Origin: Brucella daejeonensis | GTDB lineage: Bacteria; Pseudomonadota; Alphaproteobacteria; Rhizobiales; Rhizobiaceae | Direction: 5' to 3' | Assembly: GCF_014199265.1 (NCBI RefSeq) | Contig: NZ_JACIJG010000011.1 | Span: forward strand, 1 to 64,000 | DNA: 64,000 nt | Part shown: positions 1-8,007 of the stretch, piece after piece | Numbering within the stretch: the stretch's first letter is position 1 | Layout: every line of letters begins with the position of its first letter | Notes under the pieces: model-generated | What the model saw: the letters and a program-made list of their open reading frames with translations, nothing else | The model's database searches: none | What the model was told of the DNA's origin: nothing | Program-made: the position numbers and the translations under genes

Positions 1-18
1 CGGTGCTCAAAGGTTTAT

Positions 19-95
<77 letters not shown>

Positions 96-248
96 AATCC
101 TACGCTACACTATCCCACATTATCCCAAAGCCACGATCCAGTACGCTAAACAGCTACGATAAAACAGGCTAAATCCCCGACACAAAACACAAATTCTGAA
201 ATCGGAGGCGCTGATGATGCCGCTTGCTCGCCATCGTGCATGGCCTGA

Positions 249-1178
249 TCGCGGCTGTTAAGATCGGCCGCAAAGGCAAGGCTTCGCGAGCGAGACGATC
301 TGCCGGAAGGTGCGTCACGGCTGATCGATGAAGCCGTTTTCGCATGGGGGCGTAAGCTTTCATATCTGGGCATTGAATCGGGGAAAGGTAGAACGCTGGG
401 GCAGGTTCTCCGGCTGGCTGGGGCGATATGCGAGCGCCTTGCCGAGCCAACGGAAAATGAAATGGACTTCCGTACATTCTCCAGGTTGGCTTCAGGTGAC
501 AGCAAAGCGCTTGAACGTAATCTCAGTTCAGTGGCGTCGGCGTTCGCGTGCCTCTGTCCGCAGGCAGAATCGCAAATCGGGCTGGATGCCGAAGAGTTGC
601 TCGCCAGCGTTGGCATAAGACGCCTTCCTCAGCCCGTGCTCATCCATGGTTCCATTGCGTTGGATGGCCAGCCGTTCCCGAAAATGCCTTTTGTCGGAAC
701 GCCAGCCGAATGTGCAGGGCGTATCAGCCTGTATGCGAGGCCGACCTACCTGCTGACGATTGAAAACTTCGCATCCTTCGTACGCTATGTTCGTGAGATC
801 GGGCATGGCGACGACGGATTGGTGATTTATTCGGGAGGCTTCCCTTCACGGCCCGTAATGGAGACGATTGCAAGGCTGGCCCGTCAGGCCGCAGTTCCGA
901 CCTTTCATTGGGGGGATATGGACGCAGGCGGCGTCCGTATCTTCCGCTACATAGAGCAGCAGTTACTTGCATCGGCTGGGGTTCGCCTGCATCCGCATAT
1001 GATGAATGCTGATCTTCTTCGACGGGTCGGTTCGAAAGGGCAAGGTCTGGTTCGTATCGGTGAAGTGGCGGAAAGCTCAATCGCAGAGCTTGCTTCTGTT
1101 ATTGAGCAAACGGGACTCGTGCATGAACAGGAGGAGTTCGATCCGCAAAGCCCACTTTATGCAGTTATATCATTATAA
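249..1178 (+). pseudogene. jetD: JetD-like (DUF2220) protein of a Wadjet system, 5'-truncated remnant
   Basis: The ATG at 462 would give a 238-residue protein, but the same frame is open back to 249 (after a TGA at 246-248) with no ATG, GTG or TTG in between, and the extra stretch looks like coding sequence. The C-terminal half matches the JetD/DUF2220 toprim-like domain: TIENFASF, YSGGFPS, FHWGDMDAGG, then a helical end with LVHEQEEFDP. In Wadjet, JetD is the toprim-type nuclease subunit that works with the SMC-like complex JetABC. The N-terminal domain expected of full JetD (about 350-400 residues) is missing and no jetA, jetB or jetC is nearby. I read this as a dead fragment left by an element integrated at the adjacent tRNA. 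Expression from ATG 462 of a lone toprim-like domain cannot be excluded. Confidence 0.72.
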
Positions 1179-1258
1179 TATTATTTAATTTTCTTGTTCT
1201 CATTGGTGAAACATATCGCCCATAGCCTGTAGGGCCGCGACGTTTCAGGAGAACGATC

Positions 1259-1519
1259 ATGACGCAATAGCAATCAATACCGCTGGCCGGGGGCATTCGT
1301 ACAGCCGACCAATGCGGTCGGTCGCTGACGGAGCTTGCGCATACCTCCATTCTACGATTCGCGGACGACGTGATAAATGGGCGTTTGATTGTCATGCCCC
1401 CTGACGGGTTTTCGGATTTTTGCTTGGGCTTATCTGAACCGGCTGCATCGGTTCCAGAGATAGTCGAGCTGATAAATCGGCCAGCGCCTTGGGAACGAGA
1501 ACAGACTGCCGATAAGTGA
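1259..1519 (+). pseudogene. Small unrecognised ORF interrupted by an amber codon
   Basis: An ATG at 1259 preceded by CAGGAGAA opens a frame of 86 codons that ends at TGA 1517-1519, but the fourth codon is TAG (1268-1270). The downstream part (motifs LTELAHTSILRF, MPPDGFSDF, PAPWEREQTADK) reads as plausible protein but I do not recognise a family. It lies inside the tRNA-bounded islet and is probably a broken gene of that element. It could also be chance open frame; confidence is low. Confidence 0.35.
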
Positions 1520-1652
1520 TTGGACTTCACTGGTTGCTCGCCCTCTGGTTTGAAGGCGAGGTAGCTATGCCCATGTTGCAAAAAGTTCGCCTTGCGGGGC
1601 GACGATATCCCTGGAAGCCATTGCTAAATAATCTGAAATTGCGCGATTTAAA

Positions 1653-1664
1653 CCCGCAACCAAA
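1653..1664 (+). repeat. Putative attachment half-site (right copy of tRNA-fMet end)
   Basis: An exact 12-base copy of the tRNA-fMet 3' end (cccgcaaccaaa). It sits 12 bases before an intrinsic terminator in the tRNA's orientation. If an element inserted at the tRNA end, this is the distal junction and the terminator would be the tRNA gene's original one. Confidence 0.55.
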
Positions 1665-1676
1665 ATTATCGAAAAA

Positions 1677-1705
1677 GCCTCGTCACCCAAATGACGAGGC
1701 ATTTT
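1677..1705 (+). terminator. Intrinsic terminator, probably the displaced tRNA-fMet terminator
   Basis: A perfect 9-bp stem (GCCTCGTCA/TGACGAGGC) with loop CCCAAA, followed by ATTTTG and preceded by an A run. It could act in both directions. On the minus strand it could also serve the histidine kinase operon ending at 1842. Confidence 0.8.
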
Positions 1706-1841
1706 GCGTTCCCACGCGCCGGAAGCCCGCTCCGACTGTCAGGATCGCGGCTTCGCCCTCAGGCGCAAACCGGTCATCCGGTTGACGGTGTCATTGTGAT
1801 TCAGTCGGAAACTTCCCAGGGTTGGATGAACCCTCCGCTCA

Positions 1842-3182
1842 TTACCGCACAAGATCATTCGCAACGATAAAGCGCGCCTCAAAGCCGTCTTTCCTGTCAC
1901 CTGCCGGGGACTGGAACGCGAGTTGGCCGCCAGCTCCGGCGGCGATGGTCTTGGCAATGGCCAGACCAAGGCCGGCGCCCCGCACCAGAGCCTGACCGCG
2001 CTCGAAGGGTTCGCTCAGCCGGGCAAGCGTTTCCGCGGGCACGACAGCACCGGCGTTTATAACGCGCAAAATGCCTTCAGCGGACAGCGAGACATGAACC
2101 GGCACATTCTGTGCGCCGTGTTTGAGAGCGTTTTCGATCAGGTTTCGCGCCAGTATGGCAAAGGCATCCGCGTCGATGCTCGCAAGCACCGGCCGGTCGG
2201 GCTGGGTCAGTTCAATGCGACCGGCAGCGTCGGTAAAACTGCTGAACTCGCTTACGACCAGTCGAAGGATGGCGGCAATATTGACCGGTTTTTCCGCCAG
2301 AAGGCGCCCGCCTTCCGCTCTAGCCAGTTGCATCAGCTTTTCCGTCAGCCGGGAAAGACGGCGCAGGGCTGTCTCCATGTCCTGCGCGCGCTCGCGCGTG
2401 GCGTCATCCTTTGCCTCGACGATCAATCTTTGCGCCTGTGCCAGCGCCGCCGCTACCGGGGTGCGCAATTCGTGGGCCGATTTGGCCGCAAGACTGCGTT
2501 CGGCTTCCAGCGTCAGCTTCAGACGATCCAGCAACCGGTTGACTGCCTTGGCAACGGTGCCGATCTCGGAAGGAAGTCTGTCGACGGCCACCGGATTGAG
2601 ATCGCCGCCACCACGAGACTCGATCTGGTCGCCGAAGTTGCGCACCGGCGCCATGGAAAATCGGATGATGAGCCAGACGCCGATCAGTCCGAGCGGGACG
2701 ATCGCGGCGAGCGGCAGGACAAGTGCGAACAGAATATGTCCGGCGGTGCTGCGGCGGTGGGCGAGAGGTTCGGCGACGGTGATAGTGAGGCTGCCTTGCA
2801 GCGCCGCGTCGGAATAGAGCCGGTGGGTCGGCGTCGTGGTAAAACCCATTTTCTTATAGGGCGGAAAGATACTTAGGTCCGCATTATGGGACCGCATCAG
2901 CACCGTTCCGTTCGCGTCGCGCACCACATAAGTGAAATATTCATTATGCCGACGCAAGGTCGCCACCCGCTGCTCGGTGTCATCTGCATCGCGTCCGAAT
3001 ATTTCGAGTGCCGCGACAGGCAGAATTCGCTGTGCGGTCTCTTCGAGCGCGCTGTCGAAAGCTTTGTTTAGTTCGTGGCGCAGAACCTGCGCCGTCACTA
3101 TGGTTGTTACAACCAGCAATATGACCGCGCCAAGTCCGAGCCAGAGGGAAAGTCTCCATTGCAGGCTCTTCGGCTGCTTCAT
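1842..3182 (-). CDS. Sensor histidine kinase (PmrB/QseC type)
   Basis: A 446-residue membrane sensor kinase. Membrane segments lie near residues 13-32 and 149-173 and flank a periplasmic sensor of about 115 residues. A HAMP-like linker, a HisKA box with SAHELRTPVAA (phospho-acceptor His237) and a HATPase domain with N box NLIENALKHG and G2 box GAGLGLAIAKT follow. The G1 position usually reading DxGxG is NAGAV, an unusual, degenerate form. Its ATG overlaps the stop of the response regulator gene (shared ATGA), so the pair is translationally coupled. It faces the PepSY/cytochrome b561/flavoprotein genes and probably controls them. The signal is unknown; metal or redox stress is a guess from the neighbours. 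Confidence 0.9.
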   Translation of the reverse strand: MKQPKSLQWRLSLWLGLGAVILLVVTTIVTAQVLRHELNKAFDSALEETAQRILPVAALEIFGRDADDTEQRVATLRRHNEYFTYVVRDANGTVLMRSHNADLSIFPPYKKMGFTTTPTHRLYSDAALQGSLTITVAEPLAHRRSTAGHILFALVLPLAAIVPLGLIGVWLIIRFSMAPVRNFGDQIESRGGGDLNPVAVDRLPSEIGTVAKAVNRLLDRLKLTLEAERSLAAKSAHELRTPVAAALAQAQRLIVEAKDDATRERAQDMETALRRLSRLTEKLMQLARAEGGRLLAEKPVNIAAILRLVVSEFSSFTDAAGRIELTQPDRPVLASIDADAFAILARNLIENALKHGAQNVPVHVSLSAEGILRVINAGAVVPAETLARLSEPFERGQALVRGAGLGLAIAKTIAAGAGGQLAFQSPAGDRKDGFEARFIVANDLVR

Positions 3183-3838
3183 TTTGCGCTTCCCAGCCGG
3201 TACCCGATGCCACGAACGGTGTCGATGATCCCGTGTCCGAGTTTTTTGCGCAGGCGGCTGACATGAACTTCGATGGTATTGCTTTCAACCTCGTCGCCGA
3301 ATGCATAGAGACGGTCCTCGAGTTGCGACTTGGTCAATGCGATGCCGGGCCGTTGCATGAAGGTTTCCAGCAGCGCCCATTCGCGACCGGTCAAATCGAC
3401 GGAGCGGCCGTCTTGCTTTACCGTTTTGGCGGCAAGATCGATCTGGAGGTCGCCTATTTCGACCAGTGGATTGGGATTGCCGCTGTAGCGTCGCGCGACG
3501 GCATTCAGTCTTGACGAAAGTTCCGCCAGGTCGAACGGTTTGATCATGTAATCGTCCGCTCCGGCATCAAGCCCTTCGATACGGTCGGAAATCTGGTCCA
3601 GTGCCGTGAGAATGATAACCGGCGTGACGCTGCCCTTTGCGCGGAGCTTTCGCAGGAAGCCGATGCCCAGCCCGTCGGGAAGCATCAGGTCCAGCAGGAT
3701 AAGGTCATAGACCGTCGAATCCAGATGCCCGGCTGCGTCGTCGAGCCGGGTCACCCAGTCCACGGAGTGGCTGGCGGCAATATGGTCGCGAACGGCCTTG
3801 CCGAGGATTGTATCGTCTTCGATCAGCAAAACACGCAT
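3179..3838 (-). CDS. OmpR/PhoB-family response regulator
   Basis: 219 residues. The N-terminal receiver has the acidic pair in LLIEDD, the phospho-acceptor Asp50 in ILLDLMLPDG and Lys in MIKPFDL. A C-terminal winged helix follows (LTGREWALLETF, SNTIEVHVSRLRKKLG, IDTVRGIGYRL). The longer open frame upstream lacks sense; the ATG at 3838 begins with the classic MRVLLIEDD. It is the first gene of the two-gene operon with the histidine kinase, transcribed divergently from the redox locus starting at 4028. That suggests direct control of both directions from the shared 190-bp region. Confidence 0.93.
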   Translation of the reverse strand: MRVLLIEDDTILGKAVRDHIAASHSVDWVTRLDDAAGHLDSTVYDLILLDLMLPDGLGIGFLRKLRAKGSVTPVIILTALDQISDRIEGLDAGADDYMIKPFDLAELSSRLNAVARRYSGNPNPLVEIGDLQIDLAAKTVKQDGRSVDLTGREWALLETFMQRPGIALTKSQLEDRLYAFGDEVESNTIEVHVSRLRKKLGHGIIDTVRGIGYRLGSAK

Positions 3839-4027
3839 CCGACAGCCCCCGTTACACACTGAATAAAAGCAATTGAACCACGCCGATCCGATTGAACCGG
3901 ATCGAACGCGCTTCGAATAAAACCCCGAACTGTCATTTTGCTGAAGGCGTGAGCCTGCCAGCTTCAGGTGTTTGTCAGAAATGGCTGGCATTATCCCCGT
4001 CAAAGCGCATTGACCAAGGACAATGAC
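3839..4027. promoter_or_regulatory. Divergent control region between two-component system and redox locus
   Basis: These 189 bases separate the response regulator gene from the PepSY gene. They hold two direct copies of ATTGAACC (3872-3879 and 3891-3898, 19-base spacing). Between and overlapping them is an inverted repeat GATCCG/CGGATC. Near 3945-3966 is another, CTGAAG/CTTCAG. Such repeats are candidate sites for an OmpR-type regulator, but no consensus is known to me for this regulator and the assignment is inference. Confidence 0.4.
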
Positions 4028-4447
4028 ATGATGAAGCACATTGCTGCAACCTTCCTTCTTGTGACCGTGGCGGGAACCGGCGTGGCGCGAGCCGACGACG
4101 ACTGCCACGTGCCGATGAACCAATGGCAACCCAGGGAAGCGGTTCAAACCATGGCGACTTCGCGCGGCTGGACCGTGACGCGGATCAAAATTGACGACGG
4201 CTGCTACGAGGTTCGCGGCTCCGATGAAACGGGCAAAGCCTTCAAGGCAAAAATCGACCCGGCGACACTGGCAATCGTCAAGATGAAACAGAGGGATCGC
4301 GATCATGACCGCGATCACGATCGCGACGATGGCCGTCGCGGATCGAAGCGTGGCGAAGGCCAGCAGCCGGGCGCTGCCGCTCCTTCGAACGCTCCTTCCA
4401 ATCCCCTGTTCGATCAGAATTCCCGACCGAAGGTTATCGTAAAATAA
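4028..4447 (+). CDS. Exported PepSY-domain protein with Asp/His-rich tail
   Basis: 139 residues from the ATG at 4028, which has AAGGA seven bases upstream. A cleavable Sec signal peptide (about residues 1-22, ending near GVARA) precedes one PepSY-like repeat (AVQTMATSRGWTVTRIKIDD to AKIDPATLAIV), so the protein should be periplasmic. The last third is low-complexity, with repeated RDHD units (about residues 90-105) and a Pro/Ala/Ser-rich end. The Asp/His run could bind divalent metal. It is the first gene after the divergent control region and is followed by cytochrome b561, so a role in sensing or feeding the membrane redox module is likely but unproven. Confidence 0.8.
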   Translation: MMKHIAATFLLVTVAGTGVARADDDCHVPMNQWQPREAVQTMATSRGWTVTRIKIDDGCYEVRGSDETGKAFKAKIDPATLAIVKMKQRDRDHDRDHDRDDGRRGSKRGEGQQPGAAAPSNAPSNPLFDQNSRPKVIVK

Positions 4448-4496
4448 GCAACCGTCGCGCCGACCATCAAAGGCGCTCTTTCAAGAAAGTCTTGTC

Positions 4497-5012
4497 ATGC
4501 CTCACAATCCCGAGCGTTATTCGAAAAGCATGGTTGTGGTTCACTGGCTCACCGTCCTGTTGATCCTGGGGGCCTGGTTCACCTCAATGGGCGGACGCCG
4601 CATGGTGGAAAATCCGCCCTTGCTGCATTTTTCGCTGGGGCTTGCGGTGCTCGTGCTCGTTCTGCCGCGTTTTCTCCTGCGGCTTGCCGGTGGTGCGCCG
4701 AAAGAATCTCCGGCGAAGGGGCTGCTTGCCGTGGCGGCCAAGGCCGGTCACGCGGTGCTCTATCTGTTTCTGATCGCCTTGCCGCTTAGCGGCTGGTATG
4801 CCGCCTCGCGGATCGGTGTCCCCATATCCTTCTTCGGTCTTTCCGTGCCAGCAATCACCGCTCCCGTGCAGGGCGCTCCGGGACTGATCGCCGACCTTCA
4901 TGAAAATGCCGGCACCATCATTCTTTATCTGGCCGGTCTCCATGCGCTGATGGCGATATGGCACCAGTTCGTCCTGCGTGACGGTACGCTCCAGCGCATG
5001 TCGCTGCGCTGA
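4497..5012 (+). CDS. Cytochrome b561 family protein
   Basis: 171 residues, four hydrophobic membrane segments. Histidines typical of the bacterial b561/CybB family are at positions 16 (VVVHWLTV), 44 (LLHFSLG), 135 (ADLHENAG) and 149/156 (LHALMAIWHQF), enough to ligate two b hemes. The family moves electrons across or within the inner membrane, usually from quinol to a periplasmic acceptor. It lies 49 bases after the PepSY gene and ends at a strong terminator (5038-5077), so the two likely form one transcript. The likely partners are the DUF2271 and flavoprotein genes downstream. Confidence 0.88.
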   Translation: MPHNPERYSKSMVVVHWLTVLLILGAWFTSMGGRRMVENPPLLHFSLGLAVLVLVLPRFLLRLAGGAPKESPAKGLLAVAAKAGHAVLYLFLIALPLSGWYAASRIGVPISFFGLSVPAITAPVQGAPGLIADLHENAGTIILYLAGLHALMAIWHQFVLRDGTLQRMSLR

Positions 5013-5037
5013 TAACCGCACCGCATTGTCGGTTCCT

Positions 5038-5077
5038 GAAACGGCGGACCTGCCAGCAGGTTCGCCGTTTTCGTTTC
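5038..5077 (+). terminator. Intrinsic terminator after cytochrome b561 gene
   Basis: A long hairpin with arms AACGGCG-ACCTGC and GCAGGT-CGCCGTT, ending in TTTTCGTTTC. It separates the PepSY-b561 pair from the DUF2271 gene. Confidence 0.75.
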
Positions 5078-5215
5078 ATGTCTTTCCTGACGAAGTGCTG
5101 AAGGAGAAATCGCATGGATGTCAGGTGACGTTCAGCTCGTCTTGCCAGAGTAGCCGGGATGGATGCGGACCCGGTTGGGATCCGCCGCCCGTTTCTTTGG
5201 AAAAGGCAGACCGAC

Positions 5216-5686
5216 ATGAAAGCACTTCTCGCAATATTGGCAATGACCACGGCGCTTACGCTTCCCGGTATCGCCATGGCGCGGCCCGTGACACTGACCA
5301 CCACGCTGAACAGCTATGGCGGCGATGGCGCTTATCTCGCCTATTACGTCACCGATGCCCAGGGCAAATATGCCGGCAGTCTGTGGATGGCTGGCGGCAA
5401 ATCCAAATATTACGAGCATCTGTCCGGGTGGTATCGCGCGACGGGCGGCAATACGGGCGAAATCAACGGCATTACGGGTGCGAGCGTCGGTGCGGGCAGG
5501 ACGCTTGAAATCACGCTCGATCTGGCCGACGCGCTTTTTGATGCGGGCTATACGCTGCATGTCGATGCCGCCGTGGAAGACATGCGCGACAGTCCCAATG
5601 AAGTGGCTATCCCGCTGACGACCGCCGGTGCGAAAACGCCAGTCAAGGGACGGCGCTACGTCGCAACGGTCGATTACTCCCTTTAG
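5216..5686 (+). CDS. Exported DUF2271 protein with flavinylation-like motif
   Basis: 156 residues from the ATG at 5216. It has a clear Sec signal peptide (about 1-21, ending GIAMA) and a DUF2271 body (TLNSYGGDGAYLAYYVTD, GKYAGSLWMAGGKSKYYEHL). Near residues 85-91 is NGITGAS, which resembles the ApbE flavinylation site Dxx(S/T)GA(T/S) with Asn in place of Asp. DUF2271 proteins have been reported in gene clusters for extracytosolic flavin-based electron transfer together with ApbE and PepSY proteins, which is exactly the context here. I infer a periplasmic FMN-carrying electron shuttle; covalent flavin has to be shown. Confidence 0.82.
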   Translation: MKALLAILAMTTALTLPGIAMARPVTLTTTLNSYGGDGAYLAYYVTDAQGKYAGSLWMAGGKSKYYEHLSGWYRATGGNTGEINGITGASVGAGRTLEITLDLADALFDAGYTLHVDAAVEDMRDSPNEVAIPLTTAGAKTPVKGRRYVATVDYSL

Positions 5687-5786
5687 AGCGCGTTTCGATC
5701 CGATTTCATCAGATCGGCGCTCTAACGATTTGTTTTAACGCGCATCTTTTCCGAAAACCGTTTCACACTTTTCGGGATGCGCTCTA
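5684..5786. repeat. RIME-like intergenic palindromic element, copy 1
   Basis: About 103 bases starting TAGAGCG and ending CGCTCTA, with an internal palindrome (GATCCGAT/ATCAGATC region) and a right half containing CCGAAAACCGTTTCACAC. Related copies lie at 30526-30632 and 48556-48662, with partial copies at 48030-48066 and 52546-52614. It matches the style of the Rhizobium-specific intergenic mosaic elements. The left end includes the stop codon of the DUF2271 gene. Confidence 0.7.
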
Positions 5787-5799
5787 AACGGTGACAGCT

Positions 5800-8007
5800 A
5801 TGTTCCGCATTGTCCATCGCTGGCCGGGGCTTCTCGCCGCGCTGCTTCTGATCGTACTCAGCCTGAGCGGCGCTGCCCTGTCGATCTTTCCCGCCTTTGA
5901 AAGCGCCTCCTCCTTGCAGGTGGAGGCCACGCTTTCGAGCGCCGATCTGGCGGCGCGCGTTCAAGCCGTCTATCCGCAGGTGGAGCAGATCCGGCGGGCG
6001 CCTTCCGGCCGGATTACCGCCTATTGGTTCGATAATGGCGCGCCCCAGGCGGCTGTTATCGACCCCGCAACCGGCAGGGAGATCGCATCCGCCGATCCGA
6101 ATCCCGTCGAACGCTGGCTGACCAACCTGCATCGTTCGCTCTTTCTCGACGATAGCGGCCGCATCGTCATGGCTGCGGGAGCCGCCGCCATGCTGGTGCT
6201 GAGCCTGTCCGGGGCGGTGCTCGTTGCGCGTCGGGCTGGCGGCTGGCAGCACTGGTTCGCGCGCTTGCGCGGCCCGCTTTCCGGTCGTCTTCATGTCGAG
6301 ATCGCCCGGTTGGCTGTCGCGGGTCTGCTGCTTTCCTCGGCCACGGCCCTGTGGATGACGGCCTCCACCTTCGATCTCATGCCTGACGGGGCTGTATCGC
6401 CTGTCATGCAGACCGAGGCAAGCGGCCAGACCGGGGCGCTTCCGGCGGCGATGGAAGCGCTGCGGCAGGTTCCGGTTTCCGAATTGCGCAGCCTGTCATT
6501 CGCCGATCAGGGCGATCCGACGGATGTCTTCACCCTCAAGACGGACCGGGGCACCGGCTATATCGATCAGGGCACGGGCACGCTTCTTGGCTGGAGCGAT
6601 CTGACCGGATGGCAACGCGTCTCGGAAACCGTCTATATGCTGCATACCGGGCGAGGGGCATCCGTACTGGGGCTGGCCCTCGGCCTGATGGCGCTTGGCG
6701 TTCCGGCCATGGCAATCACGGGCGTCGTTCTCTGGTTTGCCGGTCGGCGCGGGCGGCCCCGCATTCGCGGCAATGTCTCCGCAGGACGTGCGGAGACGGT
6801 CATTCTCGTCGGCAGCGAAGGCGGCAGCACATGGGGTTTTGCCGCGACGCTGCATGCGGCGCTATCCGATGCTGGTCAGGCTGTCCATGCCGCACCGATG
6901 TCGGCCTTCGACCCGGCCCGTTACGGGCAGGCGCAGCGCATCCTCATCCTGTCGGCTACTTATGGCGACGGCGATGCGCCCGCCTCGGCCAAGGGGTTTC
7001 TCGACCGGCTGTCGTCCCTGTCGGCGGCTCCGGCAATTCCGCTGGCGGTGCTTGGTTTCGGCGATAGCAGCTTTCCGGCCTATTGCGCTTTCGCGCAGGC
7101 GGTGACGGAAACCGCACAGGCAGCCGGATGGAAAATGCTCGTGCCGTTCGACACGGTGGATCGCCAGTCGCCGCAGGCATTCTCCCGCTGGGGGCGGGCG
7201 CTTGGCTCTGCGATGGGCATCGACCTCGAACTCGCGCATCAGGCCGTCCAACCGGTGGTCATTCCTCTCACGCTTGTGTCGCGCCGTGATTATGGCGCCG
7301 AAGCGCAGGCGCCTGCGGCAATCCTGCGTTTCGCTTTGCCTGAACTTCCATTCTGGCAGCGGTGGTTCGGTGGCGGACTGGGCCGCTATGTGGCTGGCGA
7401 TCTCCTCGGTATTATTCCGGCTGGATCGCCCGTTCCCCGGTTTTACTCGCTGGCTTCCGGGCACGGCGACGGCTTTGTCGAGATCGTCGTGAAAAAGCAT
7501 CCGGGAGGCTTATGTTCCTCTCAGCTCCTCGATCTGGAGCCGGGGGATGCGGTCAGTGCTTTCCTGCGCCGCAACCCGGCTTTCCATACGGACGGCGCGC
7601 ATAGGCCCCTGATCTTGATCGGGGCCGGTACAGGAATCGGGCCTCTGGCTGGTTTCATACGCGCCAATGCGCAGCATCGTCCGATCCATCTGTTCTTTGG
7701 AATGCGTCAGACGGACAGCGATTTTTTCTATGGCGAAGAACTGCGGGAATGGCAGCAGAAGGGCCAGCTCACGCAACTCACGACCTGCTGTTCACGCGGG
7801 AAAATGCCGCGCTATGTGCAGCACGCGCTTTGCGAGGAAGCCGCTGAAGTCATCCGGCTTGTCCGGGAAGGCGCGCGGGTCATGGTGTGTGGCGGTCGCG
7901 ATATGGCAGCCGGGGTCTCGTCGGCTCTCGCCGATATTCTCGGGCCTGCGGGGCTGACACCGGCCAAACTCAAGGCGGAGGGACGTTATGTCGAAGACGT
8001 CTACTGA
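5800..8007 (+). CDS. PepSY transmembrane - flavodoxin - FNR fusion reductase
   Basis: 735 residues from ATG 5800, which has GGTGA five bases upstream; a GTG at 5791 would add three. The N-terminal third is a PepSY_TM domain with four membrane segments (near residues 5-27, 125-145, 170-190, 290-312). A flavodoxin domain follows (about 330-470: VGSEGGSTWG, SATYGDGDAP, LGFGDSSFPAYC). A sulfite-reductase/CPR-like FAD-NADPH module ends the protein (about 500-735: PRFYSLASG, LIGAGTGIGPLAGFIR, FFGMRQTDSDFFY, VMVCGGRDMA, C-terminal RYVEDVY). The layout predicts transfer NADPH to FAD to FMN to membrane heme or periplasmic acceptor. Proteins of this type are linked to iron uptake or metal reduction. 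The next gene, apbE, starts inside its 3' end. Confidence 0.88.
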   Translation: MFRIVHRWPGLLAALLLIVLSLSGAALSIFPAFESASSLQVEATLSSADLAARVQAVYPQVEQIRRAPSGRITAYWFDNGAPQAAVIDPATGREIASADPNPVERWLTNLHRSLFLDDSGRIVMAAGAAAMLVLSLSGAVLVARRAGGWQHWFARLRGPLSGRLHVEIARLAVAGLLLSSATALWMTASTFDLMPDGAVSPVMQTEASGQTGALPAAMEALRQVPVSELRSLSFADQGDPTDVFTLKTDRGTGYIDQGTGTLLGWSDLTGWQRVSETVYMLHTGRGASVLGLALGLMALGVPAMAITGVVLWFAGRRGRPRIRGNVSAGRAETVILVGSEGGSTWGFAATLHAALSDAGQAVHAAPMSAFDPARYGQAQRILILSATYGDGDAPASAKGFLDRLSSLSAAPAIPLAVLGFGDSSFPAYCAFAQAVTETAQAAGWKMLVPFDTVDRQSPQAFSRWGRALGSAMGIDLELAHQAVQPVVIPLTLVSRRDYGAEAQAPAAILRFALPELPFWQRWFGGGLGRYVAGDLLGIIPAGSPVPRFYSLASGHGDGFVEIVVKKHPGGLCSSQLLDLEPGDAVSAFLRRNPAFHTDGAHRPLILIGAGTGIGPLAGFIRANAQHRPIHLFFGMRQTDSDFFYGEELREWQQKGQLTQLTTCCSRGKMPRYVQHALCEEAAEVIRLVREGARVMVCGGRDMAAGVSSALADILGPAGLTPAKLKAEGRYVEDVY

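Larger units (their letters stand above)
1179..1841. other. Gap between jetD remnant and histidine kinase gene
   Basis: This stretch of about 660 bases has no intact gene. It holds the amber-interrupted ORF (1259-1519), the right copy of the tRNA 3'-end repeat (1653-1664) and a terminator hairpin (1677-1705). The bases from about 1706 to 1841 show nothing recognisable. Confidence 0.6.

Noticed and set aside
146..616. Minus-strand open frame of 156 codons opposite the jetD remnant
   Set aside because: It runs antisense to the recognisable JetD frame, with Ser/Arg-rich composition typical of a shadow of GC-rich coding sequence.
1516..1785. Plus-strand frame of 89 codons across the right repeat and terminator
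   Set aside because: It crosses the terminator hairpin and repeat and has no recognisable protein content.
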